From: Calothrix sp. NIES-3974
GTDB lineage: Bacteria; Cyanobacteriota; Cyanobacteriia; Cyanobacteriales; Nostocaceae
Direction of reading: 5' to 3'
Assembly: GCF_002368395.1 (NCBI RefSeq)
Contig: NZ_AP018254.1
Location: 3,100,001-3,164,000, forward strand
Length of the DNA stretch: 64,000 bases
Each line of letters starts with the position of its first letter. Position 1 is the stretch's first letter. Both the position numbers and the translations under genes were made by a program. The notes beneath the pieces are model-generated. The model saw nothing but the letters and a program-made list of their open reading frames with translations, ran no database searches and was not told where the DNA came from. This document shows, piece by piece, positions 9,060 through 17,924 of the stretch.

Positions 9060-10106
9060 ATGTTCCAGCTAATCACCGTTGTGTTAATTGTGATTTTTGG
9101 GTCAGCGCTTTGTTCTAGTGTCGAAACAGCGCTATTTTCCGTTTCGGTTTTGAAAGTCAGACAATTGGCACAATCAAGTAATCCCGCAGCGATCGCTCTT
9201 TTGGCAATTCGGGAAAACATGAATCGACCGATTGCAGCGATTGTCATTCTTAATAATATTTTTAATATTGTTGGTAGCATCCTCACAGGTAGTATCGCCA
9301 CCCAAATGTTGGGAGATACTTGGTTGGGGATATTTTCTGGCGTTTTTACGTTCCTAATTATTATTTTTGGGGAAATAATTCCCAAGACGATTGGGGAACG
9401 GTATTCAGAATCCATCGCATTACTTGCAGCTTTACCTGTGACTGGATTAGCAATTCTATTTACCCCTTTAGTTTGGCTCATCGAAAACGTGACAGCACCT
9501 TTTGTCAAAGGGAAAAAACGACCCACTACCAACGAAGCAGAGATTAAACTGTTAGCAAATATTGGTCAACAAGAGGGAATTATTGAAACTGATGAAGCCG
9601 AGATGATTCAAAGGGTATTTCGTCTCAATGATGTCACCGCATCCGACCTCATGACACCGAGAATCATGTTGACCTATATCCGGGGAAATTTAACCCTTGC
9701 AGAAGCAAAACAGGATATTATTGCTTCCCAGCATACCCGCATCATTGTGGTGGATGAATCTATCGATCAAGTGATTGGTTTTGCTTTAAAGCAAAATTTA
9801 TTAACAGCGATGGTAGAAGGTAATCACCATGAAAAAATTGCTAATTTAGCTCGGAAAGTTCATTTTGTTCCCGAAATTATCCGCGCTGATAAGTTGTTGA
9901 AAAACTTTATTGAAGCTCGCGAACATCTTGCGGTTGTCGTTGATGAATATGGTTGCGTGGTCGGTGTAGTCACCTTGGAAGATGTGTTGGAAGTGATTAC
10001 TGGCGAAATTGTCGATGAAACCGATAGAACCGTTGATTTACAAGAAATAGCCCGGAAAAAACGCGAAAAAATGTTACAGTCGATCCATCTCAATCATTCT
10101 GCTTAA
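9060..10106 (+). CDS. CNNM/CorC-type membrane protein (hemolysin-like, DUF21 + CBS)
   Basis: 348 residues. An N-terminal DUF21/CNNM membrane domain (about 1-150) with four hydrophobic stretches, the conserved SSVETALFSVS and FGEIIPKTIGERYSE, then a pair of CBS domains (about 190-310: DLMTPRIML, TRIIVVDESIDQVIGF, LAVVVDEYGCVVGVVTLEDVLE). Such proteins are linked to Mg2+ or Co2+ efflux and resistance; the old name hemolysin is historical. The C-terminal transporter-associated domain is short or missing, as the protein stops soon after the second CBS domain with a basic tail. Confidence 0.9.
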   Translation: MFQLITVVLIVIFGSALCSSVETALFSVSVLKVRQLAQSSNPAAIALLAIRENMNRPIAAIVILNNIFNIVGSILTGSIATQMLGDTWLGIFSGVFTFLIIIFGEIIPKTIGERYSESIALLAALPVTGLAILFTPLVWLIENVTAPFVKGKKRPTTNEAEIKLLANIGQQEGIIETDEAEMIQRVFRLNDVTASDLMTPRIMLTYIRGNLTLAEAKQDIIASQHTRIIVVDESIDQVIGFALKQNLLTAMVEGNHHEKIANLARKVHFVPEIIRADKLLKNFIEAREHLAVVVDEYGCVVGVVTLEDVLEVITGEIVDETDRTVDLQEIARKKREKMLQSIHLNHSA

Positions 10107-10252
10107 TCATCAAGTAATTGGCGTTGCTGATTTCCGTAGGAATTAACTAAATTAGGGTTTATTTTAAGTAATATTAAATTAATTGTCACAGTTTTCCTGC
10201 TGACTCGCAAACTGCAATAATTCCGCAATGCGATCGCAATACCCAAGATTTA

Positions 10253-10403
10253 GAGGATGTTTTAAAAGTCGATTTTAATACTTAACAAGCTCGTTTTTTG
10301 GGAGTCGGGAGTAGTTTATAACGACAAATATACCGTTTGAGGCTATTCCCTGTCTTCAAGCAGTGGTTGAGAAAGTAATTCTTGACACTTTCCAAACATC
10401 CTC
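10253..10403 (+). repeat. MITE-like element, family A, copy 1
   Basis: 151-bp element bounded by imperfect inverted repeats: start GAGGATGTTTTAAAAGT, end ACTTTCCAAACATCCTC. It is flanked on both sides by TTA (10250-10252 and 10404-10406), which fits a 3-bp TNA target duplication. Nearly identical copies are at 57523-57674 (same orientation) and 47527-47680 (opposite). It lies in the 368-base gap after the CorC-like gene; the rest of that gap holds only a short piece of repeat family B at about 10120-10135. Confidence 0.85.
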
Positions 10404-10474
10404 TTAGTATATGGCGATCGCCCTTGACTTGAAACACAGTAGCTTGGGTTTTTGATACCAGTATTACAAGTAGG

Positions 10475-11116
10475 CTAATCCTGACTTTTAAACAACTGTT
10501 GTCTCACCCAGTCACGGAAAACATGCTTTGCAGCTAGTTGACCAATGTTTCGGCTTTCTTGAATGAATCGAGGGATTTCTTTGATGGCAATTCCTGGGAA
10601 AGTGGGACTGTTTTCAGTTTCTGTGTATTGTCCTTTTTGGAGGATATAAATCCTGAAAGTTGTACCGTTATATCGCCAGAATTCTCCTATTCCCATTGCT
10701 GCATAAAGAATAAATTTATTGATTTTTGGCTTGGAGTATTCTACCTCCAGGACAATATCGGGTGGTGGGTCAAAAGCCAGGTCAATATTATCTTTTCCCC
10801 GAATCAATGCCTCATTTTGAATGTAGTAACTACTATCTGGTTCGCACCCTATTTCTAAATCATCTCGCGTTAAAGTTAGTGAACCAGAACTTTTGACTTC
10901 AAAGGCAAACTCTTCACACAACACCAACACAAAACCTTCAATAATCCGGTTTGAATTTTCATGGGGCATTAGTGGTGTCATAATTTCTACAATTCCATGC
11001 TCGTAGGCAAGTCGAAAGTTTCGCTCCCCACCCATTTCCGCTAACATTAACCTAAAGGTTTGCCAACTAATATTTGGAAGTATTGTTCTGGTTTCTGCAA
11101 GGTTTGTTGCTAGCAT
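10475..11116 (-). CDS. Uma2 family protein (DUF820, restriction-endonuclease-like fold)
   Basis: 213 residues, full-length Uma2 type. This family, greatly expanded in cyanobacteria, has a PD-(D/E)XK nuclease-like fold. Visible motifs: RLAYEHGIVEIMTP and HENSNRIIEGF in the N-terminal half, then PDIVLEVEYSKPKINKF (Asp, Glu and Lys of the nuclease core) and YAAMGIGEFWRY. Cellular role and substrates are not established. A second, broken member is at 36763-37135. Confidence 0.88.
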   Translation of the reverse strand: MLATNLAETRTILPNISWQTFRLMLAEMGGERNFRLAYEHGIVEIMTPLMPHENSNRIIEGFVLVLCEEFAFEVKSSGSLTLTRDDLEIGCEPDSSYYIQNEALIRGKDNIDLAFDPPPDIVLEVEYSKPKINKFILYAAMGIGEFWRYNGTTFRIYILQKGQYTETENSPTFPGIAIKEIPRFIQESRNIGQLAAKHVFRDWVRQQLFKSQD

Positions 11117-11198
11117 AATTCAGGCTTTTTGTTTATTTGTATCTACCTTTGATCTAATTGTATTTACATTTTTGTGTTCAAGGGGAAAATTATTGGGG

Positions 11199-11298
11199 GG
11201 TGTTGCTAAATTTAGGTACGAATTATAATTATTTACATTTTGTATTAAAATCATGATCATCAAAGACGTAGCATCGCTACGTTTCTACGGGTCGTTGG
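11199..11298 (+). repeat. MITE-like element, family B, partial copy
   Basis: Starts GGTGTTGCTAAATTTAGG and shares the ATTATTTACATTTTGTATT interior and the GACGTAGCATCGCTACG palindrome with the copy at 2542. The right terminal repeat is missing, so it is degraded. Confidence 0.65.
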
Positions 11299-11300
11299 AA

Positions 11301-12164
11301 TTATTTATCAGTCAAAAGCGGTGTTAACCAATATGTATTGCGACCAATTACCTGCTTTTTAAACCCAAGTTGAATTAATTCCTCCATCGACATTCCTAAA
11401 TATGTCCAGTGGGGTTGGTCTCCCTTCACTGTTTGAAACCAGCCATTTTGGTTAAGGATTTGGGTTTGTCGCGGATTCAATTGTCCTAAATCAATTGCTA
11501 AACCCCATAAATGCTGGGATGAACCGGGGGGTGCAACCTTCCGCATGATTGGTTGTAGTTGTCCTTGACGAATTTTTTGGAGGATTTTTTGGTTAGAAGA
11601 CCGATGCCAAAATCTGCTGGTGGTTTCAAAAGTGCGTAAACAATCACTTTTACCTTTTCCCGATTTGAGGGGAATAGGGGTGGTGCGGAGGATGGTATTA
11701 AATGATGCGGCGGCTGGTGCTTGAAGAAAGCAATCAAGACCAGCATTAACACGAACCTGTTTCAGGGTATCTTGAAAAGCTTTGGTTTCCTTTGCGGTAT
11801 CAAAAGCTACCTTTGGCGGCAGTTGAATTTGTGGATTAGTGGTGGCAAAAATTCCCCCGTATTCCTGTAAAATTAAATACTCATAGGTTTTGGGGGTGGG
11901 TAATGGATTGAGTTTTGTGGCGATCGCATTGAAAAATTTGCTTTTGTCGTCAATAATTATTGGTGGTGTGGGGGTAGGTGTATCTGTGGGGGGACAGAGT
12001 TTGGCTAAAGCACCTGTGAGTTGACAATCCGGTGCGGGTTGTAATGGGGTTTTACTTTCGTTCTGGGATATTTGGGCGATCGCACTACTGGCAACAAGAC
12101 CAACAACGACACAAAGGGTTACAACCAACCATTTCCATTGCTTAGGGAGGTTTCTCATCACCAA
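11301..12164 (-). CDS. VanY-like D-alanyl-D-alanine carboxypeptidase (M15 family)
   Basis: 287 residues with an N-terminal membrane anchor or signal peptide (WLVVTLCVVVGLVASSAIA), a proline/threonine-rich linker (about 55-75), and a C-terminal peptidase M15 domain. Zinc ligand motif SSQHLWGLAIDLG (SxHxxGxAxD) at about 215-228 and the later PHWTYLG supply the His/Asp/His site. The predicted role is trimming peptidoglycan stem peptides in the periplasm. Homologues are often annotated simply as D-Ala-D-Ala carboxypeptidase family protein; the true substrate is untested. Confidence 0.85.
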   Translation of the reverse strand: MVMRNLPKQWKWLVVTLCVVVGLVASSAIAQISQNESKTPLQPAPDCQLTGALAKLCPPTDTPTPTPPIIIDDKSKFFNAIATKLNPLPTPKTYEYLILQEYGGIFATTNPQIQLPPKVAFDTAKETKAFQDTLKQVRVNAGLDCFLQAPAAASFNTILRTTPIPLKSGKGKSDCLRTFETTSRFWHRSSNQKILQKIRQGQLQPIMRKVAPPGSSQHLWGLAIDLGQLNPRQTQILNQNGWFQTVKGDQPHWTYLGMSMEELIQLGFKKQVIGRNTYWLTPLLTDK

Positions 12165-12257
12165 TATTTCAGTAAATTCACTATCCCTATCCTAAACTAT
12201 TTTGGATTCGCCTATAGCGGTTATGATACCAATTAGAAAAATGAATGGGACAGATAG

Positions 12258-12365
12258 ATCCCGCATTTTTCACAAAACCCTAGACTCACAGGGAATAGTC
12301 CGTGACGGGAGTAGAAGGAAAATCAATCTGTTACTTAGGGCTTGTAATTTACTCGTGAGAAATCC
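12258..12365 (+). repeat. Short inverted-repeat element, family C, copy 1
   Basis: About 108 bp. It begins TCCCGCATTTTTCACAAAA and ends ACTCGTGAGAAATCC, whose ends are imperfect inverted repeats (GCATTTYTCAC / GTGAGAAATC). Copies: 21180-21286 (same orientation) and 61526-61618 (opposite). Occupies part of the 396-base spacer 12165-12560, which otherwise holds no visible gene. Confidence 0.7.
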
Positions 12366-12560
12366 AATGTTGGTAGGTATTGCTGTATATAGTTTTGCAA
12401 CTCCACAGACGCACTTTGTGTAGCCTTTTCTGCGACAACGCTACGCCTAGGTAGAAATCACCAAAATTCAAAATCAAAAATCCATAAACACCTAGCAGAT
12501 TGACCGAGAATAATTTTTTTAACGAGAACTCACAGAGTAATCCAAAATCCAAAATGGAAA

Positions 12561-13604
12561 TTACTGTCGAGCGCGTCGCCAAACTTTCCAACTGGTATAA
12601 CTAAGTAGGGAAGTGGCAGCACAAGCGAAAGCAACACCGCTTTGAATACCAGCGATCGCCATTGCAATACTACCGACCCATAGGGTCAGGGAATAGATAA
12701 ACAGGACTGTCCAACGGTGGGATAAACCCAGGTTCAACAGACGATGGTGAAGATGACGTTTATCGGCTGCAAAGGGTGATTTCCCACTCCGCAACCGGGC
12801 TAAAATTACCGCCGACATGTCCACAATGGGTACTGCTAAAATGACGTAGGGTAAAATAATAGCCGTGAATGCAGGTATTTTTACTAAACCAATAATACTC
12901 ACCGCAGCCAGGGTAAACCCAATAAAATAGGAACCCCCATCCCCCATAAAAATTTGCGCTGGATTGAAATTATACCGTAAAAATCCCAGGGTTGCCCCTG
13001 CTAACGCTGCTGCAATTAAAGCCGCAGCAGGTTGATTCATAAATGAAGCGACAAATAGAATCACTAATGCCGCAATACCCGAAACTCCCGCAGCCAAACC
13101 ATCCAAACCATCAATCCAATTAATGGCATTGACCATCCCCACCAGCCAAATAATTGTAATTGGCCAACTCAACCAACCCAATTGGAAAATCCCGAGGGTG
13201 GGAATACTGATAAAATCGATACTTACTCCCACTTTCCAAACCACAGTGGCAATTATGGTTTGTACTAATAAACGGGTGAGGGGAGACAAACTAAATAAAT
13301 CATCCGCCAAACCAATTAGGAAAAACCCGACTCCCCCAAACATTACCCCCCAAACTTGCCATTCCTTCTCAGTCGAGAGATAGCCAAAACCACCCAACCA
13401 CCAAACAATTATTAGTGCGATCGCAACTCCAGCAAAAATCGCAACTCCTCCTAACCTCACCATCGGTCGGTGATGGACTTTGCGAGCATCGGGTTTATCT
13501 ACTTTTCCACTTTTTATACCGATATTTCTGACATCCGGTGTAGTCCAGAGAACAACCACTGCCGCAGCAAGAAAGGCAATCAGATGATAAATCTGAATAG
13601 ACAT
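12561..13604 (-). CDS. MraY/WecA-type undecaprenyl-phosphate sugar-1-phosphate transferase
   Basis: 347-residue polytopic enzyme with about ten membrane helices that transfers a sugar-1-phosphate (GlcNAc in WecA) to undecaprenyl phosphate, starting cell-surface polysaccharide synthesis. Visible motifs: RKVHHRPMVRLGG in the first loop, GLADDLFSLSP (the conserved DD), NAINWIDGLDGLAAG, GDGGSYFIGF, and the basic cytoplasmic KRHLHHRLLNLG, typical of the WecA/TagO branch rather than MraY itself. Alone on its strand, so the polymer it serves is unknown. Confidence 0.9.
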   Translation of the reverse strand: MSIQIYHLIAFLAAAVVVLWTTPDVRNIGIKSGKVDKPDARKVHHRPMVRLGGVAIFAGVAIALIIVWWLGGFGYLSTEKEWQVWGVMFGGVGFFLIGLADDLFSLSPLTRLLVQTIIATVVWKVGVSIDFISIPTLGIFQLGWLSWPITIIWLVGMVNAINWIDGLDGLAAGVSGIAALVILFVASFMNQPAAALIAAALAGATLGFLRYNFNPAQIFMGDGGSYFIGFTLAAVSIIGLVKIPAFTAIILPYVILAVPIVDMSAVILARLRSGKSPFAADKRHLHHRLLNLGLSHRWTVLFIYSLTLWVGSIAMAIAGIQSGVAFACAATSLLSYTSWKVWRRARQ

Positions 13605-13853
13605 TAGTATATTGTAGGTATTTTATTTAACAACAATTTGCGAACCAATCGCCGAGCCAGATGCTTCTAGATACAATTACGGCGATTTCATTTCCCATCA
13701 GTATAATTAGGGTATTTTTTATATTTATACTAAATATCGGTTACACCACATTACGGTAATTACGTAGCTATATTCAGCTAGATGAGAGAAGGCACGTAGT
13801 AGCGCTAGTCTACGACAACCCTGGGGGTATAGAGCTACTACTACGAATACCTC

Positions 13854-13930
13854 ATACCGTTTCACTTTGGAGTTGATACCTGACGGGGAGCAGGGAAAGA
13901 AAATATATCACAAGTTAAGTGAAATGGTAT
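13854..13930. repeat. 77-bp inverted-repeat element (family F)
   Basis: Ends ATACCGTTTCACTT and AAGTGAAATGGTAT form a 14-bp terminal inverted repeat with one mismatch. It lies in the 401-base gap 13605-14005, where I see no gene. Short MITE or relic of one. Confidence 0.6.
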
Positions 13931-14005
13931 CAGAACTTATGTGGTCGAAAACTAGCTAACAACACTGTAGGTCTAAGTACTGAGTCCCCACTCCCTATTT
14001 CCAGA

Positions 14006-14398
14006 TTAATTGATCGCCTGAATCACAGCCGCAGTATCCCAATAAAACGGTAATAATCGGGAAATTTTCCCATCTTCAATCCAGAAAAACTCTGCCATTG
14101 GCATATCAATCATCTTTTTAGTTTTTTTGGATGTAGCTTTCAGTCTAGCTAATCCGACTACACAATCTCCGGTTTCATGAATATTTTCAATAGCAAATAC
14201 CGGATTATCCCAGACTTGTTGAAACTTTTCGGCAAACTGTACCCAAGCGATACGTCCTTGACATTTACCAGCGTAGGGTAAGGATGTAGCACCTTCCACT
14301 AAAATTTGCTCCGATGCGATCGCGAGTAAGGTGGTCATGTCTCCGTGCTCTAAAGCATCATAATAGACATGAACTATTTCCACAGCAGTTTGTGTCAT
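14006..14398 (-). CDS. SnoaL/NTF2-like fold protein
   Basis: 130 residues in the cone-like alpha+beta NTF2 fold: helix with VHVYYDALEHGDMTTLLAIASEQ, then WVQFAEKFQQVW, DCVVGLARLKATSK and a terminal FFWIEDGKISRLLPFYWDT. The family includes ketosteroid isomerases, polyketide cyclases and many small proteins of unknown substrate. No catalytic residue can be assigned and the neighbours do not help. Called from the fold pattern only. Confidence 0.75.
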   Translation of the reverse strand: MTQTAVEIVHVYYDALEHGDMTTLLAIASEQILVEGATSLPYAGKCQGRIAWVQFAEKFQQVWDNPVFAIENIHETGDCVVGLARLKATSKKTKKMIDMPMAEFFWIEDGKISRLLPFYWDTAAVIQAIN

Positions 14399-14631
14399 TT
14401 TTTACTCCCTGATGATTTTTCAACAGTGATAACAGGTGATTGTAAAAAAGGCAATACTGGTGAAAGCGGGAAGTAAGTATTTAGACGGGAATCGAGTTGC
14501 ATACCTTGCTTTATCTGTTCCTTGTTCTCTATTTCGACTATTTTGTCCAATTACTTACCTTGTCATTCCCGACAATACTAATGTAAATTTTAACTGCAAG
14601 TCCAAGCTGTAATTTCTGAACCAATGTCAAT

Positions 14632-15612
14632 ATGACCACTTTTCCTGCGAATTCCCTGGTGAGATTGCCAAGTTTTTCGATTATTTTAGAAACAGAAAAT
14701 TTAGCAAATAGTAGTGTCAAAGGATTATTTAAATCATTAGTTTCCCTGGTTCACCAAGATTTACCTCTGACTCAAGCTCAGGAGGTATTATTAATCGATA
14801 CTGGTAATATACCTCAGCAGTTACTAGCACAAATTCACGAATTATATCCTTGGATAACGGTTGTGACTGCTCCTTCAGGTATTGGCTACTATGGAGCGAA
14901 AATGCTAGGAGCAGAAATAGCTACAGGAGAAGTAGTTATATACACTGATGTAGATTGCGAATACGAGCCGACATGGTTACAAAGAATATTAGCAGGATTT
15001 ATCCAGGGTGATAATATCCAGGTGGTGACGGGGGAAACGGCAACACGGGGTAAGGGAATCTACGGAACAGCAATGGTGATGAGTTATATTTTTCCACCTT
15101 TTTCGCAGCAGGAAAGATTAATCCCTACACAAAAATATTATTCTAATAATGTGGCATTTCGCCGGGAATTTTTATTAAAATACCCTATCCCAGTAGACTT
15201 ACCATTATACCGGGGTAACTGTGTAATTCATGCCCAAAAATTGCATGATATCGGGTGTACAATTTGGCAAGAACCCCAAGCACGAGCTATTTATCGACCA
15301 CCTAACCACCTTTCCCATTTTCTTTGGCAATTTGTGGTGCTTGGACATGATTCTTATTGGCAAAATAAACTGCTCACGGATAAATGGAAAAGCCAATATA
15401 CAGATAATAATTCCCTGAAAGTAAGAATCAAAAAATATTGCGATCGCCTCCGCAATATTTTTTCTTGTCATCCCTATAAGTTACTCCATTTACCCCTAGC
15501 CATACCGATTATGTTGCTATCTTTTATTTGTGTCTTGATTGGCTATGTAGTAACAGTTATTCAACCAAATTTACTGCTCAAGCGATATGACAAGATGTTA
15601 GGTAAATCTTGA
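14632..15612 (+). CDS. Family 2 glycosyltransferase (membrane-anchored)
   Basis: 326 residues. A GT-A fold with FSIILETENLANSS, EVLLIDTGN, GIGYYGAKMLGAEIATGEVVIYTDVDCEYE (TDVDCE is the DxD-type metal and sugar-nucleotide site) and later NNVAFRREFL. A C-terminal hydrophobic stretch (PLAIPIMLLSFICVLIGYVV) anchors it to the membrane. Probably transfers a sugar from a nucleotide donor to a lipid or surface glycan; donor and acceptor unknown. Confidence 0.85.
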   Translation: MTTFPANSLVRLPSFSIILETENLANSSVKGLFKSLVSLVHQDLPLTQAQEVLLIDTGNIPQQLLAQIHELYPWITVVTAPSGIGYYGAKMLGAEIATGEVVIYTDVDCEYEPTWLQRILAGFIQGDNIQVVTGETATRGKGIYGTAMVMSYIFPPFSQQERLIPTQKYYSNNVAFRREFLLKYPIPVDLPLYRGNCVIHAQKLHDIGCTIWQEPQARAIYRPPNHLSHFLWQFVVLGHDSYWQNKLLTDKWKSQYTDNNSLKVRIKKYCDRLRNIFSCHPYKLLHLPLAIPIMLLSFICVLIGYVVTVIQPNLLLKRYDKMLGKS

Positions 15613-15653
15613 TAAATAGGGAAAGTCGGAAGTAGCAATCAAAAGGTGAATAG

Positions 15654-15799
15654 GGAGCATCCTAAATATGTCAAAAATATGTCAAAACATATTTTGTCAT
15701 TGCGAGTGCAGGGTACGCGGAGCGTTCTCGAAGAGTAGCAATCGCAAAATCCATAAATCAGAATAAGTTCATCGATTGCTGAAGGTCATACTTCCAGTA
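15654..15799 (+). repeat. Family D repeat, copy 1
   Basis: About 146 bp, starting GGAGCATCCTAAATATGT and ending GGTCATACTTCCAGT. The second copy is at 16733-16878. Shared blocks include AACATATTTTGTCATTGCG and CATCGATTG-TGAAGGTC. The internal part differs. Fills about half of the 15613-15942 spacer. Confidence 0.7.
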
Positions 15800-15942
15800 C
15801 AAGGATAATATTATTCTGTTACAAAGCAATAAAAGCTGGGATGCACCCCGATGAAAAGTTGTAATTAAAACCTAATTTAGAGAATGCCGTTGTCCTCTAC
15901 TTTCCTCGGCATTCACATTAAAATCAAGTACAACTAGAAATC

Positions 15943-16173
15943 CTAATATCCTCGCGCTTCACTACTAGAAACTACCGTCCATCCAGCTTTAAATAACTTA
16001 TGATAGGTTGCCATACCCTTGGAACTACCAACTATTTGATAATCGGGTACAGCAAACTGAGGAAAGGTTGTATAGGGTCTCCAAGGCTGATTCGGTTCAA
16101 TTTGTAAGTGCAAAATCTTGTTCCCGTCCGTACCTGAAAGTGGCAACCAACACATCCTTCCTGGCATTTTCAA
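15943..16173 (-). CDS. Small conserved-looking protein, unknown
   Basis: 76 residues, no recognised domain. Compact and hydrophilic with many aromatic residues: GRMCWLPLSG, PNQPWRPYTTFPQFAVPDYQIVGSS, then KLFKAGWTVVSSSE. No signal peptide or membrane helix. The composition is protein-like and the frame is the only open one here, so I take it as real; I cannot assign a function. Confidence 0.55.
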   Translation of the reverse strand: MKMPGRMCWLPLSGTDGNKILHLQIEPNQPWRPYTTFPQFAVPDYQIVGSSKGMATYHKLFKAGWTVVSSSEARGY

Positions 16174-16389
16174 CTCCTTTTTAATCGGATTTACCTATTT
16201 GCAGTCAACCAGTTTATATCCATACTAATTTCCCAAATATTGGCAACTTAAGCACAAATTATTAGAAGCGACATATCGCATATCTAGATAATTTAAGCAA
16301 CGCTTTATTCGGGAAAAGTATAAAATTTATAGATACACAAAACTTACTCAATTTACCTTGATGACAGAAAATTTTTGCGGCATCTACAC

Positions 16390-16752
16390 ATGCAACAAAA
16401 CACAAAATATTTCATATCGATAAATTTATCGACAATATTTATATCGATTCCCAAATGTTTGCAGCACATTCAGAATAACAGACGTGATACATCGCCATAT
16501 GAGACCCAATATATTGCGTCTCTAAAAGCAAAATTAAATGGTATTACTGCCAACAAATCTAAACCTAGACGAATCGATGCAGATGCAGTGATATATCTTT
16601 CTCCGAAGATGCATCTATATATATTATTGAGATATTTCGTGTATCGGTGTGATGAAGATAACGATTTGAGAAAACTTATAAATATTCTAATGGGGTACTT
16701 AGAAAGAAAAAATATTCTCTTCGATAAGTTGGGGAGCATCCTGAATATGTGA
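16390..16752 (+). CDS. Doubtful small ORF, unknown
   Basis: 120 codons from the ATG at 16390 (the frame continues to TTG at 16375). No family recognised; lysine-, isoleucine- and asparagine-rich, with an ARG/LYS patch (NKSKPRRIDADAV) and a helical end. The last codons fall inside repeat D copy 2, so the stop is borrowed from repeat DNA. May be a real but orphan gene, a relic, or chance in AT-rich sequence. Confidence 0.3.
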   Translation: MQQNTKYFISINLSTIFISIPKCLQHIQNNRRDTSPYETQYIASLKAKLNGITANKSKPRRIDADAVIYLSPKMHLYILLRYFVYRCDEDNDLRKLINILMGYLERKNILFDKLGSILNM

Positions 16753-16878
16753 AAACATATTTTGTCATTGCGTAGACGCGTAGCGGATCGACCGTAGGGT
16801 CACAAAGTAGCGATCGCAAAAATCCATCCATCCCTCAGAGCGAGTCCATCGATTGTTGAAGGTCGTACTTCCAGTGAC
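16733..16878 (+). repeat. Family D repeat, copy 2
   Basis: Similar to 15654-15799; starts GGAGCATCCTGAATATGT. The middle contains the GACGCGTAGCGGATCGACCG unit found again near 34465-34515. Overlaps the 3' end of the preceding doubtful ORF. Confidence 0.7.
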
Positions 16879-16932
16879 ATGATGTCGCGTCTCTGGAAGT
16901 CAAGCATAAAAAAACGACTTTTCAAATAAACT

Positions 16933-17223
16933 CTAAGAAGTGAATGAATCACGGGGAATTAAGCGAACTTTTTGGGTATCACCATACCAAACAATCCAAT
17001 TCAATTCTGGTTCCAATTCTTGATCCGTATTTGCCACTTTAAAATAAATTTTCTCACCACCATATTCAACCGCAAAATCGGCATTTTGAGCATAAACAAC
17101 CTTAAATCCCTTATCTCGTAACACAAACATTGCCCACTGTTTGAGAGATTGTTTCATGGGTTCGTGGGGAATTAGGGGATTTTGGAGAGCGTTGTCAATG
17201 GCTGGGAAAAATTTATCATTCAT
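16933..17223 (-). CDS. Small protein, unknown
   Basis: 96 residues from the ATG at 17223 (MNDKFFPAIDNAL). An upstream ATG at 17268 would add 15 residues but overlap the end of the next gene, so I prefer the inner start. It is mixed alpha/beta: PMKQSLKQWAMFVLRDKGFKVVYAQ, YGGEKIYFKVAN, LNWIVWYGDTQKVRLIPR. It looks like a small nuclease- or Mrr-like strand pattern, but I see no catalytic motif. It starts 19 bases after the VOC gene on the same strand; probably co-transcribed. Confidence 0.6.
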   Translation of the reverse strand: MNDKFFPAIDNALQNPLIPHEPMKQSLKQWAMFVLRDKGFKVVYAQNADFAVEYGGEKIYFKVANTDQELEPELNWIVWYGDTQKVRLIPRDSFTS

Positions 17224-17242
17224 TGGTCGATTTGCTGTGTAT

Positions 17243-17703
17243 TTATGTGGGGTCGCAACGAATTTCAATCATGAAACCGTCCGGGTCGTAGAAATAAACA
17301 CCGCGTCCAGTGGGACGAGTTACAGGACCGTGAGCGATCGCAATTCTATTTTCGCGCAAAACGGTGACAGCATGTTCAAAGGATGCTGGATCAATGTCGA
17401 AGGCAAGATGGTAAGCTCTAGTAAAGCTTATTTCTGGGTCTGGTGCTGGTGGATTTAGTTCGGGTGTGGCGAAAAGGTCTAAAATTGTGCCGTCAGGGGT
17501 AATAAAATTAGCCACTTTCCCTGCTTTCACCAAATCCACAAGGGTTTCTGGTATTTCTTCTCCCTCAAGTTCGTGTAAACCCAAAATCACACCATAAAAA
17601 TACCGCGATGCTTCCATGTTTTTGACGTTGAGAGCAATATGATGAATGCACCGTAAATCTCCTGTCTGTAAACAAGTTTTCTCTGGATGAGTTTTGGCAT
17701 CAT
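17243..17703 (-). CDS. VOC (glyoxalase/bleomycin resistance) family protein with a disrupted N-terminus
   Basis: The long open part (17243-17617) encodes a VOC-fold protein: MEASRYFYGVILGLHEL, TRAYHLAFDID, RPTGRGVYFYDPDGFMIEIR. This vicinal-oxygen-chelate family binds a divalent metal through His/Glu; the FMIEIR glutamate and YHLAFD histidine fit. Reading upstream in frame gives RCIHHIALNVKN (conserved N-terminal strand with the first His) and KTHPEKTCLQTGDL, with no ATG or GTG before a stop at 17705. A double ATG at 17698-17703 is out of frame by one base, consistent with a 1-nt deletion just after the start. Substrate unknown. Confidence 0.75.
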
Positions 17704-17894
17704 GTCAAGGTTTAAATTGGCTAATGGTTTTGATGATTACCTACCCTGTTGGGATTGGTTCTTTGTGACGCAAGCACTATGGAAATCCTACTTGAATGTT
17801 TAGCACAACTCACTACTGCTTGACCATTATAGGTGGATAGAGCTTTGCTAGACTTGCACCAAGAAAAATTTCTACTGCGACACTATCAGTATCC

Positions 17895-17924
17895 CAAAAA
17901 AAAGAAGCTAATTTAATTAGCTTC
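17895..17924 (-). terminator. Orphan intrinsic terminator on the minus strand
   Basis: Minus-strand stem GAAGCTAAT-TAA-ATTAGCTTC (9 bp perfect) followed by a run of nine T. No annotated minus-strand gene ends here: hetP has its own terminator at 18634-18671. It therefore implies another transcript from 17925-18630, possibly a small RNA. Confidence 0.7.
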
